Assembly (NCBI GenBank): GCA_031277685.1
Contig: JAITLV010000085.1
Location: 1 to 64,000, forward strand
Direction: 5' to 3'
Source of the DNA: Sphingobacterium sp.
GTDB lineage: Bacteria; Bacteroidota; Bacteroidia; Sphingobacteriales; Sphingobacteriaceae
DNA length: 64,000 nucleotides
The notes under the pieces are model-generated. The model had not been told where the DNA came from and did no database searches. It worked only from the letters and a program-made list of their open reading frames with translations. Shown piece after piece: positions 1 through 8,873 of this stretch (positions are counted from its first letter, which is position 1; the number at the start of each line of letters is the position of its first letter). The translations under genes and the position numbers were made by a program.

Positions 1-350
1 TCAAAAGCAATAAAAAGATTCCGTCGATGCTGATTCAGCCAATTGTCGAAAATGCCGTACATCATGGTATGAGGCACCTCCATGACAAAAAAGGTAAGAT
101 ATTGATCCGGACAGCTTTAGAAGAAAAGGAAATTAGGATTGAAATTCTGGATAATGGTGTTGGTTTTGATCAGTTTCCTAAAACTGGAAATAGCAATTTC
201 AAAAGTACCTCATTTGGTTTAAAAGGAGTACAAGAACGATTACGTATGCTCAGTAGTGATGAGTCAGCAGAATCCGCTTCACTCACAATTGACAAAAAAA
301 CTGATGAGGAAGATTTTACTGTCAGGATCACGATCACACTTCCCTTATAG
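1..350 (+). CDS. Sensor histidine kinase, C-terminal part (LytS/YpdA type), truncated by window start
   Basis: The reading frame is open from base 3 to the stop at 348-350, so this is the C-terminal end of a gene that begins before the window. The visible part is a GHKL ATP-binding domain. It has the LytS-type lead-in KIPSMLIQPIVENAVHHG with the N-box Asn, then the G1 box DNGVGF and the G2-like GLKGVQERL. Kinases of this family are inner-membrane proteins that usually phosphorylate a LytTR response regulator; no such partner is visible on this side. The first internal ATG is at 27 but is clearly not the start, because the conserved motif continues upstream of it. Confidence 0.85.
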   Translation, partial: KSNKKIPSMLIQPIVENAVHHGMRHLHDKKGKILIRTALEEKEIRIEILDNGVGFDQFPKTGNSNFKSTSFGLKGVQERLRMLSSDESAESASLTIDKKTDEEDFTVRITITLPL

Positions 351-394
351 GCAATTATCTCCTTTTTCCATCAAAATATTGCTAAAGCGAATTG

Positions 395-430
395 ATGACG
401 AAGACCTTACTGATTATTGATATGCAATAG
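395..430 (+). pseudogene. Possible relic of an isochorismatase-family gene start
   Basis: An ATG at 395 opens the peptide MTKTLLIIDMQ and meets a stop at 428-430; the frame then continues for 16 codons to a second stop at 481. The peptide matches the characteristic beginning of isochorismatase-like cysteine hydrolases, where the Asp of the LLIIDMQ strand is catalytic. Nothing recognisable of the rest of the enzyme follows, so this would be a decayed gene start. The match is only eleven residues, so chance is possible. Confidence 0.3.
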
Positions 431-551
431 GGACCTTTAAACCCCATGAGCTCGGGCATGATACGCTCGGAAACGATATGAGTATATTAAGAAATTATGA
501 TTTTTTTTCTTTTATATCAGGTTTAAACCCCTTTATTTATATATTGGAACG

Positions 552-586
552 TTCCCGGATTACGGAGACGTTAAGTAATCCGGGAA
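552..586. promoter_or_regulatory. Perfect 12-bp inverted repeat upstream of the ECF sigma gene
   Basis: TTCCCGGATTAC at 552-563 pairs perfectly with GTAATCCGGGAA at 575-586 across an 11-nt loop. It lies 39 bp before the sigma-factor start at 626 and about 200 bp after the kinase stop. The sequence after the stem is mixed AT without a clear T-run, so it is not a textbook terminator. It could be a terminator of the upstream gene, an operator, or a 5' UTR hairpin. Confidence 0.5.
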
Positions 587-625
587 GTAATTACTATATT
601 TAGATAGCCCTAAGCGCAATTAAAA

Positions 626-1198
626 ATGACCGAGTATGAATCTATCGCTGATGAACAATTGATCGAGCACCTGCGGGCGGGCTCACATCAGGCTTATACC
701 GAAATTTACAATCGGTATAAGGCACCCTTATATAGACATGCGCTGAAAGTTCTGGAGAAGAAAGAAGAAGTAAATGATGTGATCCACGATCTTTTTTTGA
801 CGCTCTGGGTGAGACGGGAGTCTATTACGATCAACAGGAGTTTATCAGCCTACTTAAACGGAGCACTAAGAAATCGCATATTAGATCATATTGCAAGAAA
901 TAGATTTGTGGGTAATTATCTGGATTCGCTGCAACACTATATCGAATGTTCCATACCTTATACGGAACGACAGGTGCTTTTTAATGAGCTCGTTAATTTG
1001 TTGGACCGGGAAGTAGCCGCACTGCCACCCAAGATGCGTGAGATTTTTGAGCTAAGTCGTCGCGATAATCTGTCGCACAAGGAAATTGCAGCACAATTGA
1101 ATATTTCAGACCATACGGTAAAAAAACAGATTAATAATGCGCTTAAGATACTCCGCCCCAAAATCACTTCGCTGCTGATGATTTTGCCTTTGTTCTAA
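626..1198 (+). CDS. RNA polymerase ECF sigma factor (FecI-like, Bacteroidota type)
   Basis: This 190-residue protein has the two-domain ECF layout. Region 2 lies around residues 25-90 (YRHALKVLEKKEEVNDVIHD) and region 4 at about 130-180, with the helix-turn-helix stretch LSHKEIAAQLNISDHTVKKQ. It should direct RNA polymerase to promoters of the adjacent import operon. The FecR-like anti-sigma gene begins 73 bp downstream and a SusC receptor with an STN domain follows, the standard cell-surface signalling arrangement. The ATG at 626 gives a full-length region 2. The gap to the next gene begins with a long T-rich run. No unusual residues were noticed. Confidence 0.93.
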   Translation: MTEYESIADEQLIEHLRAGSHQAYTEIYNRYKAPLYRHALKVLEKKEEVNDVIHDLFLTLWVRRESITINRSLSAYLNGALRNRILDHIARNRFVGNYLDSLQHYIECSIPYTERQVLFNELVNLLDREVAALPPKMREIFELSRRDNLSHKEIAAQLNISDHTVKKQINNALKILRPKITSLLMILPLF

Positions 1199-1271
1199 AT
1201 TTTTTATTTTTTTTTCTTACACCAGATTAGATTTCATTCGTCTTATATCTAAAGACCGATATAAACCGCGT

Positions 1272-2405
1272 ATGAAACACCGAGAAGCAGAGCTGTTACT
1301 TGAAAAGTATAATAAAGGAACGATCAGCCCAAAAGAGCTAGAAATTCTTGAAGCATGGTATCGTGAGCGTATGGAAGCAGGATCTACCGATATTTCCGAT
1401 GAGGAATTGGAGGAGAATCTTGACTCCGTATGGCGGAAGCTCAACACCGTATCCAATCCCCCAAAAGTGGTTTTGTGGAAACGTATTGTAGCAGCAGCAG
1501 CAGCAATATTGTTGGTCGTGACAATAGCATGGCTGCTCTATCAGCATAATTTAAGTACTCCAATCAATCAAACAGCTGTAGATAATAAGATTGTTCCAGG
1601 TGGAAACCGGGCATTCCTGACCTTGTCCAATGGCAAGAAGCTATCACTTGCTGATGCCGGAAATGGAACATTGGCAAACGATGCGGGTGTTGTCATCAGT
1701 CAATCGGCTGATGGCCAATTGCTATATACGGTTTCCGATAACCGTCTAGGTACTGGCAAGTTATCCGATCAGTATAACACCATAGAGACGCCTAGAGGAG
1801 GGCAGTTTCAGGTCATTCTGCCGGATGGTACGCATGTATGGCTTAATGCTGCTTCGGTATTAAAGTATCCAGTACGGTTTTCAAAAACAGAGCGGACTGT
1901 TGAACTCCTCGGAGAGGCCTATTTTCAAGTGGCCAAAGATCCAGCGAAGCCATTTATTCTACAGACTTTAGACCAGAAAATTTCGGTTCTTGGTACTCAT
2001 TTTAACGTCAACGGTTATCCCGAAGACAAGCTGCACAAGACAACACTTTTGGAAGGCGCAATCCGTGTCAGTTCGAAAAATGGTGAGCATCCACTGCTGC
2101 TCAAACCGGGGCAGGAGTACGAATCGGGACATGAGAAGGCCAAGGTGCGGCAAGTGGATACCCAAGAAAGTGTGGCCTGGAAAAACGGTGAATTTGTCTT
2201 TACAGATGAATCGCTCGAAAGTATTATGAACAAAATTGCACGTTGGTATGATGTAAGTGTTTCCTATGAGCAGGTTGATCCGGCTACGCGTTTTGGTGGG
2301 GCAGTCAGCCGTTTTTCAGAGATTTCTAAAGTGCTCGAGAAACTGGAACTTACCGGAGAGGTTCGCTTTCGTATCAACGGACGTAGAATTATCGTGACCA
2401 AATAA
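1272..2405 (+). CDS. FecR-family anti-sigma factor
   Basis: This 377-residue inner-membrane protein starts with a cytoplasmic anti-sigma segment (residues 1-75), has one transmembrane helix at about 77-93 (IVAAAAAILLVVTIAWLLY), and then a periplasmic FecR domain. The FecR core is recognisable by ETPRGGQFQVILPDGTHVWL and the GEAYFQVAKD motif, and a C-terminal DUF4974-like domain follows. It should hold the upstream sigma factor inactive until the STN domain of the downstream SusC signals cargo. A short GTCTT...AAGAC inverted repeat at 1240-1256 lies just before the start and may be part of its promoter region (weak evidence). Confidence 0.93.
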   Translation: MKHREAELLLEKYNKGTISPKELEILEAWYRERMEAGSTDISDEELEENLDSVWRKLNTVSNPPKVVLWKRIVAAAAAILLVVTIAWLLYQHNLSTPINQTAVDNKIVPGGNRAFLTLSNGKKLSLADAGNGTLANDAGVVISQSADGQLLYTVSDNRLGTGKLSDQYNTIETPRGGQFQVILPDGTHVWLNAASVLKYPVRFSKTERTVELLGEAYFQVAKDPAKPFILQTLDQKISVLGTHFNVNGYPEDKLHKTTLLEGAIRVSSKNGEHPLLLKPGQEYESGHEKAKVRQVDTQESVAWKNGEFVFTDESLESIMNKIARWYDVSVSYEQVDPATRFGGAVSRFSEISKVLEKLELTGEVRFRINGRRIIVTK

Positions 2406-2507
2406 TGTCTGATATCCATCCGAAAACATGAAACAAATAATCACAATAAATCCGATACAAATGTTTAAAAAACCACCCTCCTGAACTGTGCGGTGATAGA
2501 AAAGGAT

Positions 2508-2536
2508 GCGTGCCCCGATTCGCGGTCAGGACACGC
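2508..2536. promoter_or_regulatory. Imperfect hairpin between anti-sigma and susC-like genes
   Basis: GCGTGCCC (2508-2515) pairs with GGACACGC (2529-2536) with one mismatch and a 13-nt loop. It sits in the 215-bp gap between the FecR stop and the SusC start and has no following T-run. It may be a leader hairpin of the SusC transcript or a partial terminator that separates regulator and receptor expression. A similar hairpin is found in the same place in the second locus (20539-20563). Confidence 0.35.
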
Positions 2537-2620
2537 TATTCATTTAGGTATCACTTATCTGGTTAACCCAGATTGAAATCTTTCGGAAATCTAGTTTAAA
2601 ACCCAAATGTATTCAAATGT

Positions 2621-5600
2621 ATGAAAAATAATGCTTTCAAAGAGGGCATAAGGTTATTATGTGCGACCAGGAAAATCCTATTGGTTATGAAATTAACAAC
2701 ATTCTTTTTATTTGCTTTTATCCTTCAGGTCAGCGCTTCTGGATTCGCTCAGCAATTGACGATTCGAAACAAAGCCCTAAACCTTAAAGAGCTGTTTAGT
2801 GAAATTAAACGGCAGACCGGGTATAATGTGGTGTACCAATCAGACCTACTTGAAAAGAAGAACAATAAAATCCGTGTCGACTTTATCGCGCAGGATATCA
2901 CTACTGTGTTAGCCTGGGCATTATCCGGCCAGGGGCTAGACTTTGCTATTAGCGACAAAACGATCGTGATCCGAAAAGGAAAGGAACCGATTGGAAGCTA
3001 TGATCTGAATACCCTTGTTAAAATAAAGATCAATGGTCAGATCTTAGATGACAGGGGCAAGCCCCTGAGTGCTGCCAGTGTAAAAGTGAAGGGAACCAAT
3101 ATAAGTACCAGTACCGGAAATGATGGTCGGTTTGTGCTAGACAATGTTGATGAAGCTGGGGTTTTGGAGATTTCCTATGTCGGCTTTGCAACAATAGAGG
3201 AACCCGTCCGCGGAAGGACGCTTATCACGGTCCGCCTCCAACCGGATCAGCAGCAACTTGAGGAACTGGTTATTGTGGGCTACGGCGCGCAGAAAAAAGT
3301 AAACCTGACCGGTGCCGTCGATCAGGTCGGTGCCGAAGTATTTGAAAATCGACCTATGCCGAGCACTACGCGGGGTCTTCAGGGAGTAATCCCCAATCTC
3401 AATATCCGAATGACGGACGGCAAACCGACACGGGGAGCCACCTACAATGTTCGGGGGACAACTTCGCTGAGCGGCGGAAGCGCACTGGTCATGATCGATG
3501 GCGTGGCTGGTGATCCCAATCTGCTCAACCCCAACGATATTGAAAGTGTTACGGTTCTTAAAGACGCTGCATCTGCCGCTATTTATGGCGCCCGTGGTGC
3601 TTTTGGTGTGGTTTTGATTACCACCAAGTCATCGAAAAGCGGAACGACGAGCATACGTTTTAATAGTAGTTATACCCTAAACGAGCAGACCACAAAACCG
3701 GATATGGTCTGGGATGGCTATACATGGGCAAAGATGTTCCTGGAGTCCTTTCGCGGTTGGAACGACTATTCGTCGAATCCTACAGGCGTAAACAATGCTT
3801 TCCCCTTTTCCTTGAGCTACCTCGACTCCTTGAAATACAGAAGTGAAAACCCACAATTGGCACTACCTGAAACAGGCCTGAACCCTACTAATGGACGTTA
3901 TCTCTATTTTGGCAACACGAATTGGCTGAAGGAGCTTTACAAGGGGATTACGCCGTCTTTGGAACAGAATATCAGTATTTCGAAAGGTACTGAGAACCTG
4001 AGTTACTATATCTCTGGCCGCTATTACAAGCAAGCTGGTGTATATCGTTATAATCCCGATGATTTCAATAAGTATAACTTCCGGGCAAAAGGGGAGATCA
4101 AGCTCAACAACTGGTTAAGTTTGTCCAATAACCTAGATTTCTCGGCCTATGACTACCGTGAACCTATGAGTTCCATTTATCAGAATCAGGTGCTACGTAA
4201 TATTGCTGACCAGGGATTTCCAATGGCTGTCTTGCGGAACCCCGATGGTAGCCTTACACAACATGCCGCTTTTACCCTTGGCGATTATGAGACAGCAAAC
4301 AGTTCGCGCAAGGAGAAGGAGAACATGTTGCGCAATACCGTGGGGCTTAAAAGTACTTTTCTGGATAAAAGGGTTAATATCAATGCCGACTTCACCTATA
4401 TGCAGCGCAGTGGGAAGGTCAATACCCAATTGTATCCCATTACGTATAGCAATAGTCCCGGGATAATGGAAACTGCAGGCAATAATTTTCTACGCGAGGA
4501 TCAAAAAGAAGAACGTTACTTTGCAAATAATATTTACGGAGATTACCGTCAGGAATGGGGTAAGCATTCCTTCAAAGGTTTATTGGGTTACAACCTCGAA
4601 TATTCGCGAACCAGAAAGAATCGTTTTCAAAGGGATGGTTTGTTAAATCCCGAACTTCCAGATTTTAGTTTAATGGATGGTCTCAATTATACCAGCACCG
4701 GTGGAGGAGCGGACTGGGCAATTTTTGGTGCATTTTATCGATTGAACTACATTTTTGACAATAGATACCTCTTCGAGTTCAATGGCCGCTATGATGGATC
4801 ATCACGCTTTCCAAAGGATCAGCGCTTCGCTTTCTTCCCTTCTGCGTCTGCTGGCTGGAGGGTTTCGGAAGAACAGTTTTTGAAACCTGCAAAAAGCTGG
4901 TTGAATGAATTGAAGTTAAGGGCTTCCTATGGCAGCATGCCAAATGGTGATATCGATGAGTATCTCTTTCTGACCACCTTGGGCGCAACACGTTCCCCCA
5001 TGTTGCTCGACGGTGTGTTCCCTTCTCAGATCAGCCAGCCTGCGGTATTGCCCAACAAACTGACTTGGGAAACATCGACAACACTGGACTTGGGTATTGA
5101 TGTGACGATGCTCCGTAACCGTTTAGGACTCGTGTTTGACTGGTACAGCCGTCGCACTACCGATATGTTCACTGCACTGCAGCCACTGCCGCGTACCTTT
5201 GGTGCAACTGTGCCCAAGGGCAATAATGCTGATCTTGAAACCAAAGGCTGGGAGCTTTCCCTGAACTGGAAAGATCAAATCGGTGCCAATAAGCCATTGG
5301 GTTATAATCTCCGCCTGGTACTGGCAGATCAGCGGGCCCGGATTACAAAGTTCAACAATCCCACCGGAAGTCTTAACAATACCTACTATGTGGGTATGAG
5401 ACTCGGCGAAATCTGGGGATATACCACAGAGGGACTTTTTCAGAATGTTGAAGAGATCCGTAATCATGCCAACCAAAACTTTCTCCGTACCTCCAGTGGA
5501 AACAACTATCTGCCCGGAGATGTGAAATTTAAAGATTTAAATGGTGACGGCGTTATTAATAATGGGGAGAATACTATAGATAATTCGGGTGATCGGTCGA

Positions 5601-6157
5601 TTATCGGAAATAGTGAGGTTCGCTACACTTACGGTTTAAATATCGGGCTAAACTGGAACGGTTTTTCATTAGACGCATTTTTTCAAGGGATCGGCAAACG
5701 TGACTGGTGGCCCGGAACCGAAGCTGGATATTTTTGGGGACAGTATAATCGTCCCTATGGATTTTTGCCACAACACACCATTGATAATGCATGGTCACCT
5801 GAAAATCCCGATGCTTATTTCCCGAGGTATCGGGGCTATCTTGCCCAAAATGCCACGGGGACATTACGCGTTGAACAGACGCGTTATCTGCAAGATGCAA
5901 GTTATATCCGGTTGAAGAATCTGACCATTGGCTATACTATTCCGAAGGGTTGGATGGAACGTGTCAAGTTATCTCAGGCAAGACTTTTCCTCAATGCACA
6001 AAATCTATGGACCTATTCGCCTATGTATAAGGTGACACGCAATTTTGACCCGGAAGTCATCGAAGGTGCCGATCCCGAAATCAACGAAAAAAATGGTAAT
6101 GGCTATCGTTACCCGATGCTGCGAAGTTTTACGTTTGGTTTAGATATTACATTCTAA
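2621..6157 (+). CDS. SusC/RagA-family TonB-dependent outer-membrane transporter with STN domain (locus 1)
   Basis: This 1178-residue protein has an N-terminal extension and signal peptide ending near SASGFAQQ (about residue 45), then an STN domain (about 46-118), a CarboxypepD_reg-like beta-sandwich (about 135-205), a TonB plug and a 22-strand barrel. Plug landmarks are LVIVGYGAQKKVNLTGAV, VMIDGVAGDP, NDIESVTVLKDAAS and IYGARGAFGVVLITTK. The barrel ends in a terminal Phe (GLDITF), as expected for an outer-membrane beta-barrel. It forms the gated channel under the SusD lid encoded next and imports cargo using TonB energy. The STN domain implies it also signals to the FecR protein upstream. Because only EEP-fold lipoproteins follow, the cargo is unlikely to be a simple polysaccharide (inference). 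Confidence 0.95.
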   Translation: MKNNAFKEGIRLLCATRKILLVMKLTTFFLFAFILQVSASGFAQQLTIRNKALNLKELFSEIKRQTGYNVVYQSDLLEKKNNKIRVDFIAQDITTVLAWALSGQGLDFAISDKTIVIRKGKEPIGSYDLNTLVKIKINGQILDDRGKPLSAASVKVKGTNISTSTGNDGRFVLDNVDEAGVLEISYVGFATIEEPVRGRTLITVRLQPDQQQLEELVIVGYGAQKKVNLTGAVDQVGAEVFENRPMPSTTRGLQGVIPNLNIRMTDGKPTRGATYNVRGTTSLSGGSALVMIDGVAGDPNLLNPNDIESVTVLKDAASAAIYGARGAFGVVLITTKSSKSGTTSIRFNSSYTLNEQTTKPDMVWDGYTWAKMFLESFRGWNDYSSNPTGVNNAFPFSLSYLDSLKYRSENPQLALPETGLNPTNGRYLYFGNTNWLKELYKGITPSLEQNISISKGTENLSYYISGRYYKQAGVYRYNPDDFNKYNFRAKGEIKLNNWLSLSNNLDFSAYDYREPMSSIYQNQVLRNIADQGFPMAVLRNPDGSLTQHAAFTLGDYETANSSRKEKENMLRNTVGLKSTFLDKRVNINADFTYMQRSGKVNTQLYPITYSNSPGIMETAGNNFLREDQKEERYFANNIYGDYRQEWGKHSFKGLLGYNLEYSRTRKNRFQRDGLLNPELPDFSLMDGLNYTSTGGGADWAIFGAFYRLNYIFDNRYLFEFNGRYDGSSRFPKDQRFAFFPSASAGWRVSEEQFLKPAKSWLNELKLRASYGSMPNGDIDEYLFLTTLGATRSPMLLDGVFPSQISQPAVLPNKLTWETSTTLDLGIDVTMLRNRLGLVFDWYSRRTTDMFTALQPLPRTFGATVPKGNNADLETKGWELSLNWKDQIGANKPLGYNLRLVLADQRARITKFNNPTGSLNNTYYVGMRLGEIWGYTTEGLFQNVEEIRNHANQNFLRTSSGNNYLPGDVKFKDLNGDGVINNGENTIDNSGDRSIIGNSEVRYTYGLNIGLNWNGFSLDAFFQGIGKRDWWPGTEAGYFWGQYNRPYGFLPQHTIDNAWSPENPDAYFPRYRGYLAQNATGTLRVEQTRYLQDASYIRLKNLTIGYTIPKGWMERVKLSQARLFLNAQNLWTYSPMYKVTRNFDPEVIEGADPEINEKNGNGYRYPMLRSFTFGLDITF

Positions 6158-6190
6158 TGCAGTAATCAATTCAAAATTAAATCGATAAAG

Positions 6191-7963
6191 ATGAAGAAAA
6201 TATATTTGTTTATACTTCTAATTCCTTTTTTGACAGGATGTGAAAAGTTATTTGACCTGAGTCCGGTAGACAAGATGACACCTGAGACGGTCTTCAACAG
6301 TGAGAAAGGACTTGAATTATATACCAATTCTTTTTACGCTGCCACGCAGATTATGCCCCAAGCGGATCAGGTATATAAGGATCTTTTTAGTAGCGACAAT
6401 ATGTCGGATTATGGCGCTGTGAGTTCAATTAATGTCTACATCCAGAATGGGTTCGAATCCAATCAGGCTTCGGGCTGGGACTGGGGGCCACTGCGCAACA
6501 TCAATTATTTTTTGGAGAATTTTAATAACCCTTCCATCTCACAGGAGGCCCGGGATCACTATCAGGGCTTGGCACGCTTTTTCCGGGCCTGGTTTTATTT
6601 CAATATGGTCAAGAAATTTGGCGATGTGCCCTGGTACAGCAATACCTTAGCTGATGATGACCCTGCTATTTACAAAGCCCGTGATCCCCGCACATTGGTC
6701 ATGGATTCGGTATTGGCAGATCTGGATTTTGCCTGTGAAAATATACGGGTAGCGAAAAATACAAGCTCGTCACGGATTACACGCAATGTAGCCTTGGCAA
6801 TGAAATCCAGGATATGCCTTTTTGAGGGCTCGATAAGGAAATATCACCCTCAGTTAAACTTGAAAGATCAGGCTGATATTTGGTTTACACGTGCTGCCGA
6901 TGCTGCCGAAAAAGTGATGAATAGTGGTATGTATAAATTGCGGAATACCGGCAATTCTGCCAGTGATTACCGAAGCCTTTTTATCAGTGAAAACCCGCAA
7001 ACCGACGAGGTTATGCTGGCGACGGTCTATAACAATAGCCTGCGCCGTTGGCATTCGGCCAACTGGTGGTTTACGAGTGCCACTTACGGATCGAGGTGGA
7101 GTCTTACCAAAAGTTTTATCAACTCGTATCCGATGCTGGACGGTACGCGGTTTACTGAGCAGCCGGGATTTGAAACAATGACTTTTATGGAGGAGACCCA
7201 AAATCGTGATAAGAGGCTCGGGCAGACTATCCGTCTTGCAGGATATAAACGCAGCAATGGCACTGCTGCGGCACCTGATTTCGGTTATACCACCACCGGT
7301 TACCAGCCCATAAAATATACACTGGATGATTCTGGTCTGGATGGAAAAGCCGAAAACTATAATTCTATCCCATTAATACGCTATGCCGAAGTTCTTTTAA
7401 ACTATGCTGAAGCCATGGCAGAGTTAAATACTTTCGGTTCTTCGGAATGGGACAAGACCATACGTCTTTTGCGCCAGCGCGCCGGTATTACCAAGGCTGA
7501 TATGCCGACGACAATGGACAGCTATTATCAGCGTGAGTTCTTTCCCGGTCTACAGAGCACCGCATTGGTTGAAATCCGCAAGGAGCGAGCTATTGAACTT
7601 GTTGCCGAAGGCTTTCGCTATGATGATCTCGTCCGTTGGAAAGCAGGCTATTTGTTGGAAAAACCATTTGTAGGGATGTATGTACCCGCCATGAATACCT
7701 TGATGGACCTCAATAATGATGGCAAACCAGATGTTTCTTTTGTCACTTCGCGTCCTTCAAATACGGTGTCGGGTGTTATTTATTACATTATCAACGGCGG
7801 ATCGAGTCAATTGAGTGAGGGAACCAAAGGAAATCTGATCTGGCTCAGCAATGTGAAGAAAGTATTTGACGAGAAGCGGTATTTCTACCCGATTCCGTTG
7901 GATCAGGTGGTACTGAGCGGGGACAAGGTGAAACAGAACCCAGGGTGGCAACCTTCTAACTAA
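6191..7963 (+). CDS. SusD/RagB-family nutrient-binding lipoprotein (locus 1)
   Basis: This 590-residue protein starts with a lipoprotein signal with lipobox FLTGC (Cys about residue 17) and a mature start EKLFDLSPVDKMTPETVF typical of SusD. TPR-like helices follow, with YYFELLR-type segments represented here by FRAWFYFNMVKKFGDVPW, and C-terminal motifs YAEVLLNYAEAMAEL and RKERAIELVAEGFRYDDLVRW. It begins 33 bp after SusC and should form the hinged lid of the SusC channel on the cell surface. At 590 residues it is slightly long for the family. The next gene starts 8 bp later, indicating a shared transcript. Confidence 0.95.
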   Translation: MKKIYLFILLIPFLTGCEKLFDLSPVDKMTPETVFNSEKGLELYTNSFYAATQIMPQADQVYKDLFSSDNMSDYGAVSSINVYIQNGFESNQASGWDWGPLRNINYFLENFNNPSISQEARDHYQGLARFFRAWFYFNMVKKFGDVPWYSNTLADDDPAIYKARDPRTLVMDSVLADLDFACENIRVAKNTSSSRITRNVALAMKSRICLFEGSIRKYHPQLNLKDQADIWFTRAADAAEKVMNSGMYKLRNTGNSASDYRSLFISENPQTDEVMLATVYNNSLRRWHSANWWFTSATYGSRWSLTKSFINSYPMLDGTRFTEQPGFETMTFMEETQNRDKRLGQTIRLAGYKRSNGTAAAPDFGYTTTGYQPIKYTLDDSGLDGKAENYNSIPLIRYAEVLLNYAEAMAELNTFGSSEWDKTIRLLRQRAGITKADMPTTMDSYYQREFFPGLQSTALVEIRKERAIELVAEGFRYDDLVRWKAGYLLEKPFVGMYVPAMNTLMDLNNDGKPDVSFVTSRPSNTVSGVIYYIINGGSSQLSEGTKGNLIWLSNVKKVFDEKRYFYPIPLDQVVLSGDKVKQNPGWQPSN

Positions 7964-7971
7964 CACAGACG

Positions 7972-8859
7972 ATGAAAAAAATCAAATTGCACTTTACAGA
8001 AATAGTTTCGCTGATCGCATTTTTTGTCTTGTTTTCGGGCTGCAAAAAAGTATACGAATATCCGGAGAAAAGAAGTATCGATCCCTTTTATTATGCCACC
8101 TTCAATATTCGTACAGACACAGACGCTGATGTGGATAATCCATGGAAATTGCGCAAGACGATGGTTGTTGACATGGTGAAGAAGCATCAGTTTGAGCTAT
8201 TTGGCATTCAGGAGGGGAAGGATAATCAAGTGAACGATCTTGCTGAAAATCTACCCCAATATAAACACTTCGGTGCTGGCCGTGACAATGGTCTGACCGG
8301 GGAACATGTAGAAATTTTTTACCGTTCAGATCTCTTCGAAGTGAGACAGACGGGTGATTTCTGGTTGTCGCCTAGTCCTGAGAGCCCTGGGCCGGGCTGG
8401 GATGCATCGCTCAACAGGATATGTAGTTGGGGGCGGTTCCGTCAGCGCTCAACCGGAACCGAGTTTTATGTATTTAATACCCATATTGATCATCAGGGAC
8501 AAGTTGCGCAGCGGGAAAGTACCGCTCTGTTGCTGCGTAAAATTCCCGAAATAGCAGGAAACTTACCGACGATCCTAAGTGGAGATTTCAACTTTGACCA
8601 ATATGGCGAAAATTACAAGACCCTAAATCAATCTACAATATTACGGGATTGTTATTCATTGGCTGCTGATCCAAATGCTCCCAAAGGAACACTCAATCTG
8701 TTCGACATGCACAGGGCTTCGAAGGCCAGAATAGATATGGTGTTTGTCACGCCACAATTTAAGGTAAATGAATATGACATTCTGATCGATGATTACGAAG
8801 GTAAACTACCCTCTGATCACTATCCAGTGCGGGTAAAACTTAGTACAAACAACAATTAA
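7972..8859 (+). CDS. EEP-fold phosphodiesterase/nuclease-like lipoprotein, catalytic residues intact
   Basis: This 295-residue protein has a lipoprotein signal (LFSGC, Cys about 24) and an endonuclease/exonuclease/phosphatase domain. All hallmark motifs are present: the strand FNIRTD with the metal-associated Asn, GIQEGKD with the Glu ligand, NTHIDHQ, SGDFNFD, RIDMVFV and the terminal SDHYPV. It should therefore be an active, metal-dependent, surface or periplasmic phosphodiesterase. The substrate cannot be read from the sequence; related proteins act on DNA, phospholipid headgroups and inositol phosphates. It lies 8 bp after SusD and is followed by two more members of the same fold, which suggests their joint substrate is what this SusCD pair imports. 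Confidence 0.88.
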   Translation: MKKIKLHFTEIVSLIAFFVLFSGCKKVYEYPEKRSIDPFYYATFNIRTDTDADVDNPWKLRKTMVVDMVKKHQFELFGIQEGKDNQVNDLAENLPQYKHFGAGRDNGLTGEHVEIFYRSDLFEVRQTGDFWLSPSPESPGPGWDASLNRICSWGRFRQRSTGTEFYVFNTHIDHQGQVAQRESTALLLRKIPEIAGNLPTILSGDFNFDQYGENYKTLNQSTILRDCYSLAADPNAPKGTLNLFDMHRASKARIDMVFVTPQFKVNEYDILIDDYEGKLPSDHYPVRVKLSTNNN

Positions 8860-8873
8860 CGGATAAAAATAAG

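Noticed and set aside
2559..2575. Short palindrome ATCTGG-CCAGAT-like before the first SusC
   Set aside because: Only six paired bases; expected by chance in this amount of sequence.
5123..5476. Long minus-strand frames inside SusC and other large genes (also 61245-61775, 26188-26664)
   Set aside because: They lie antisense to well-supported genes, have no recognisable domains and reflect codon bias of the real frame.
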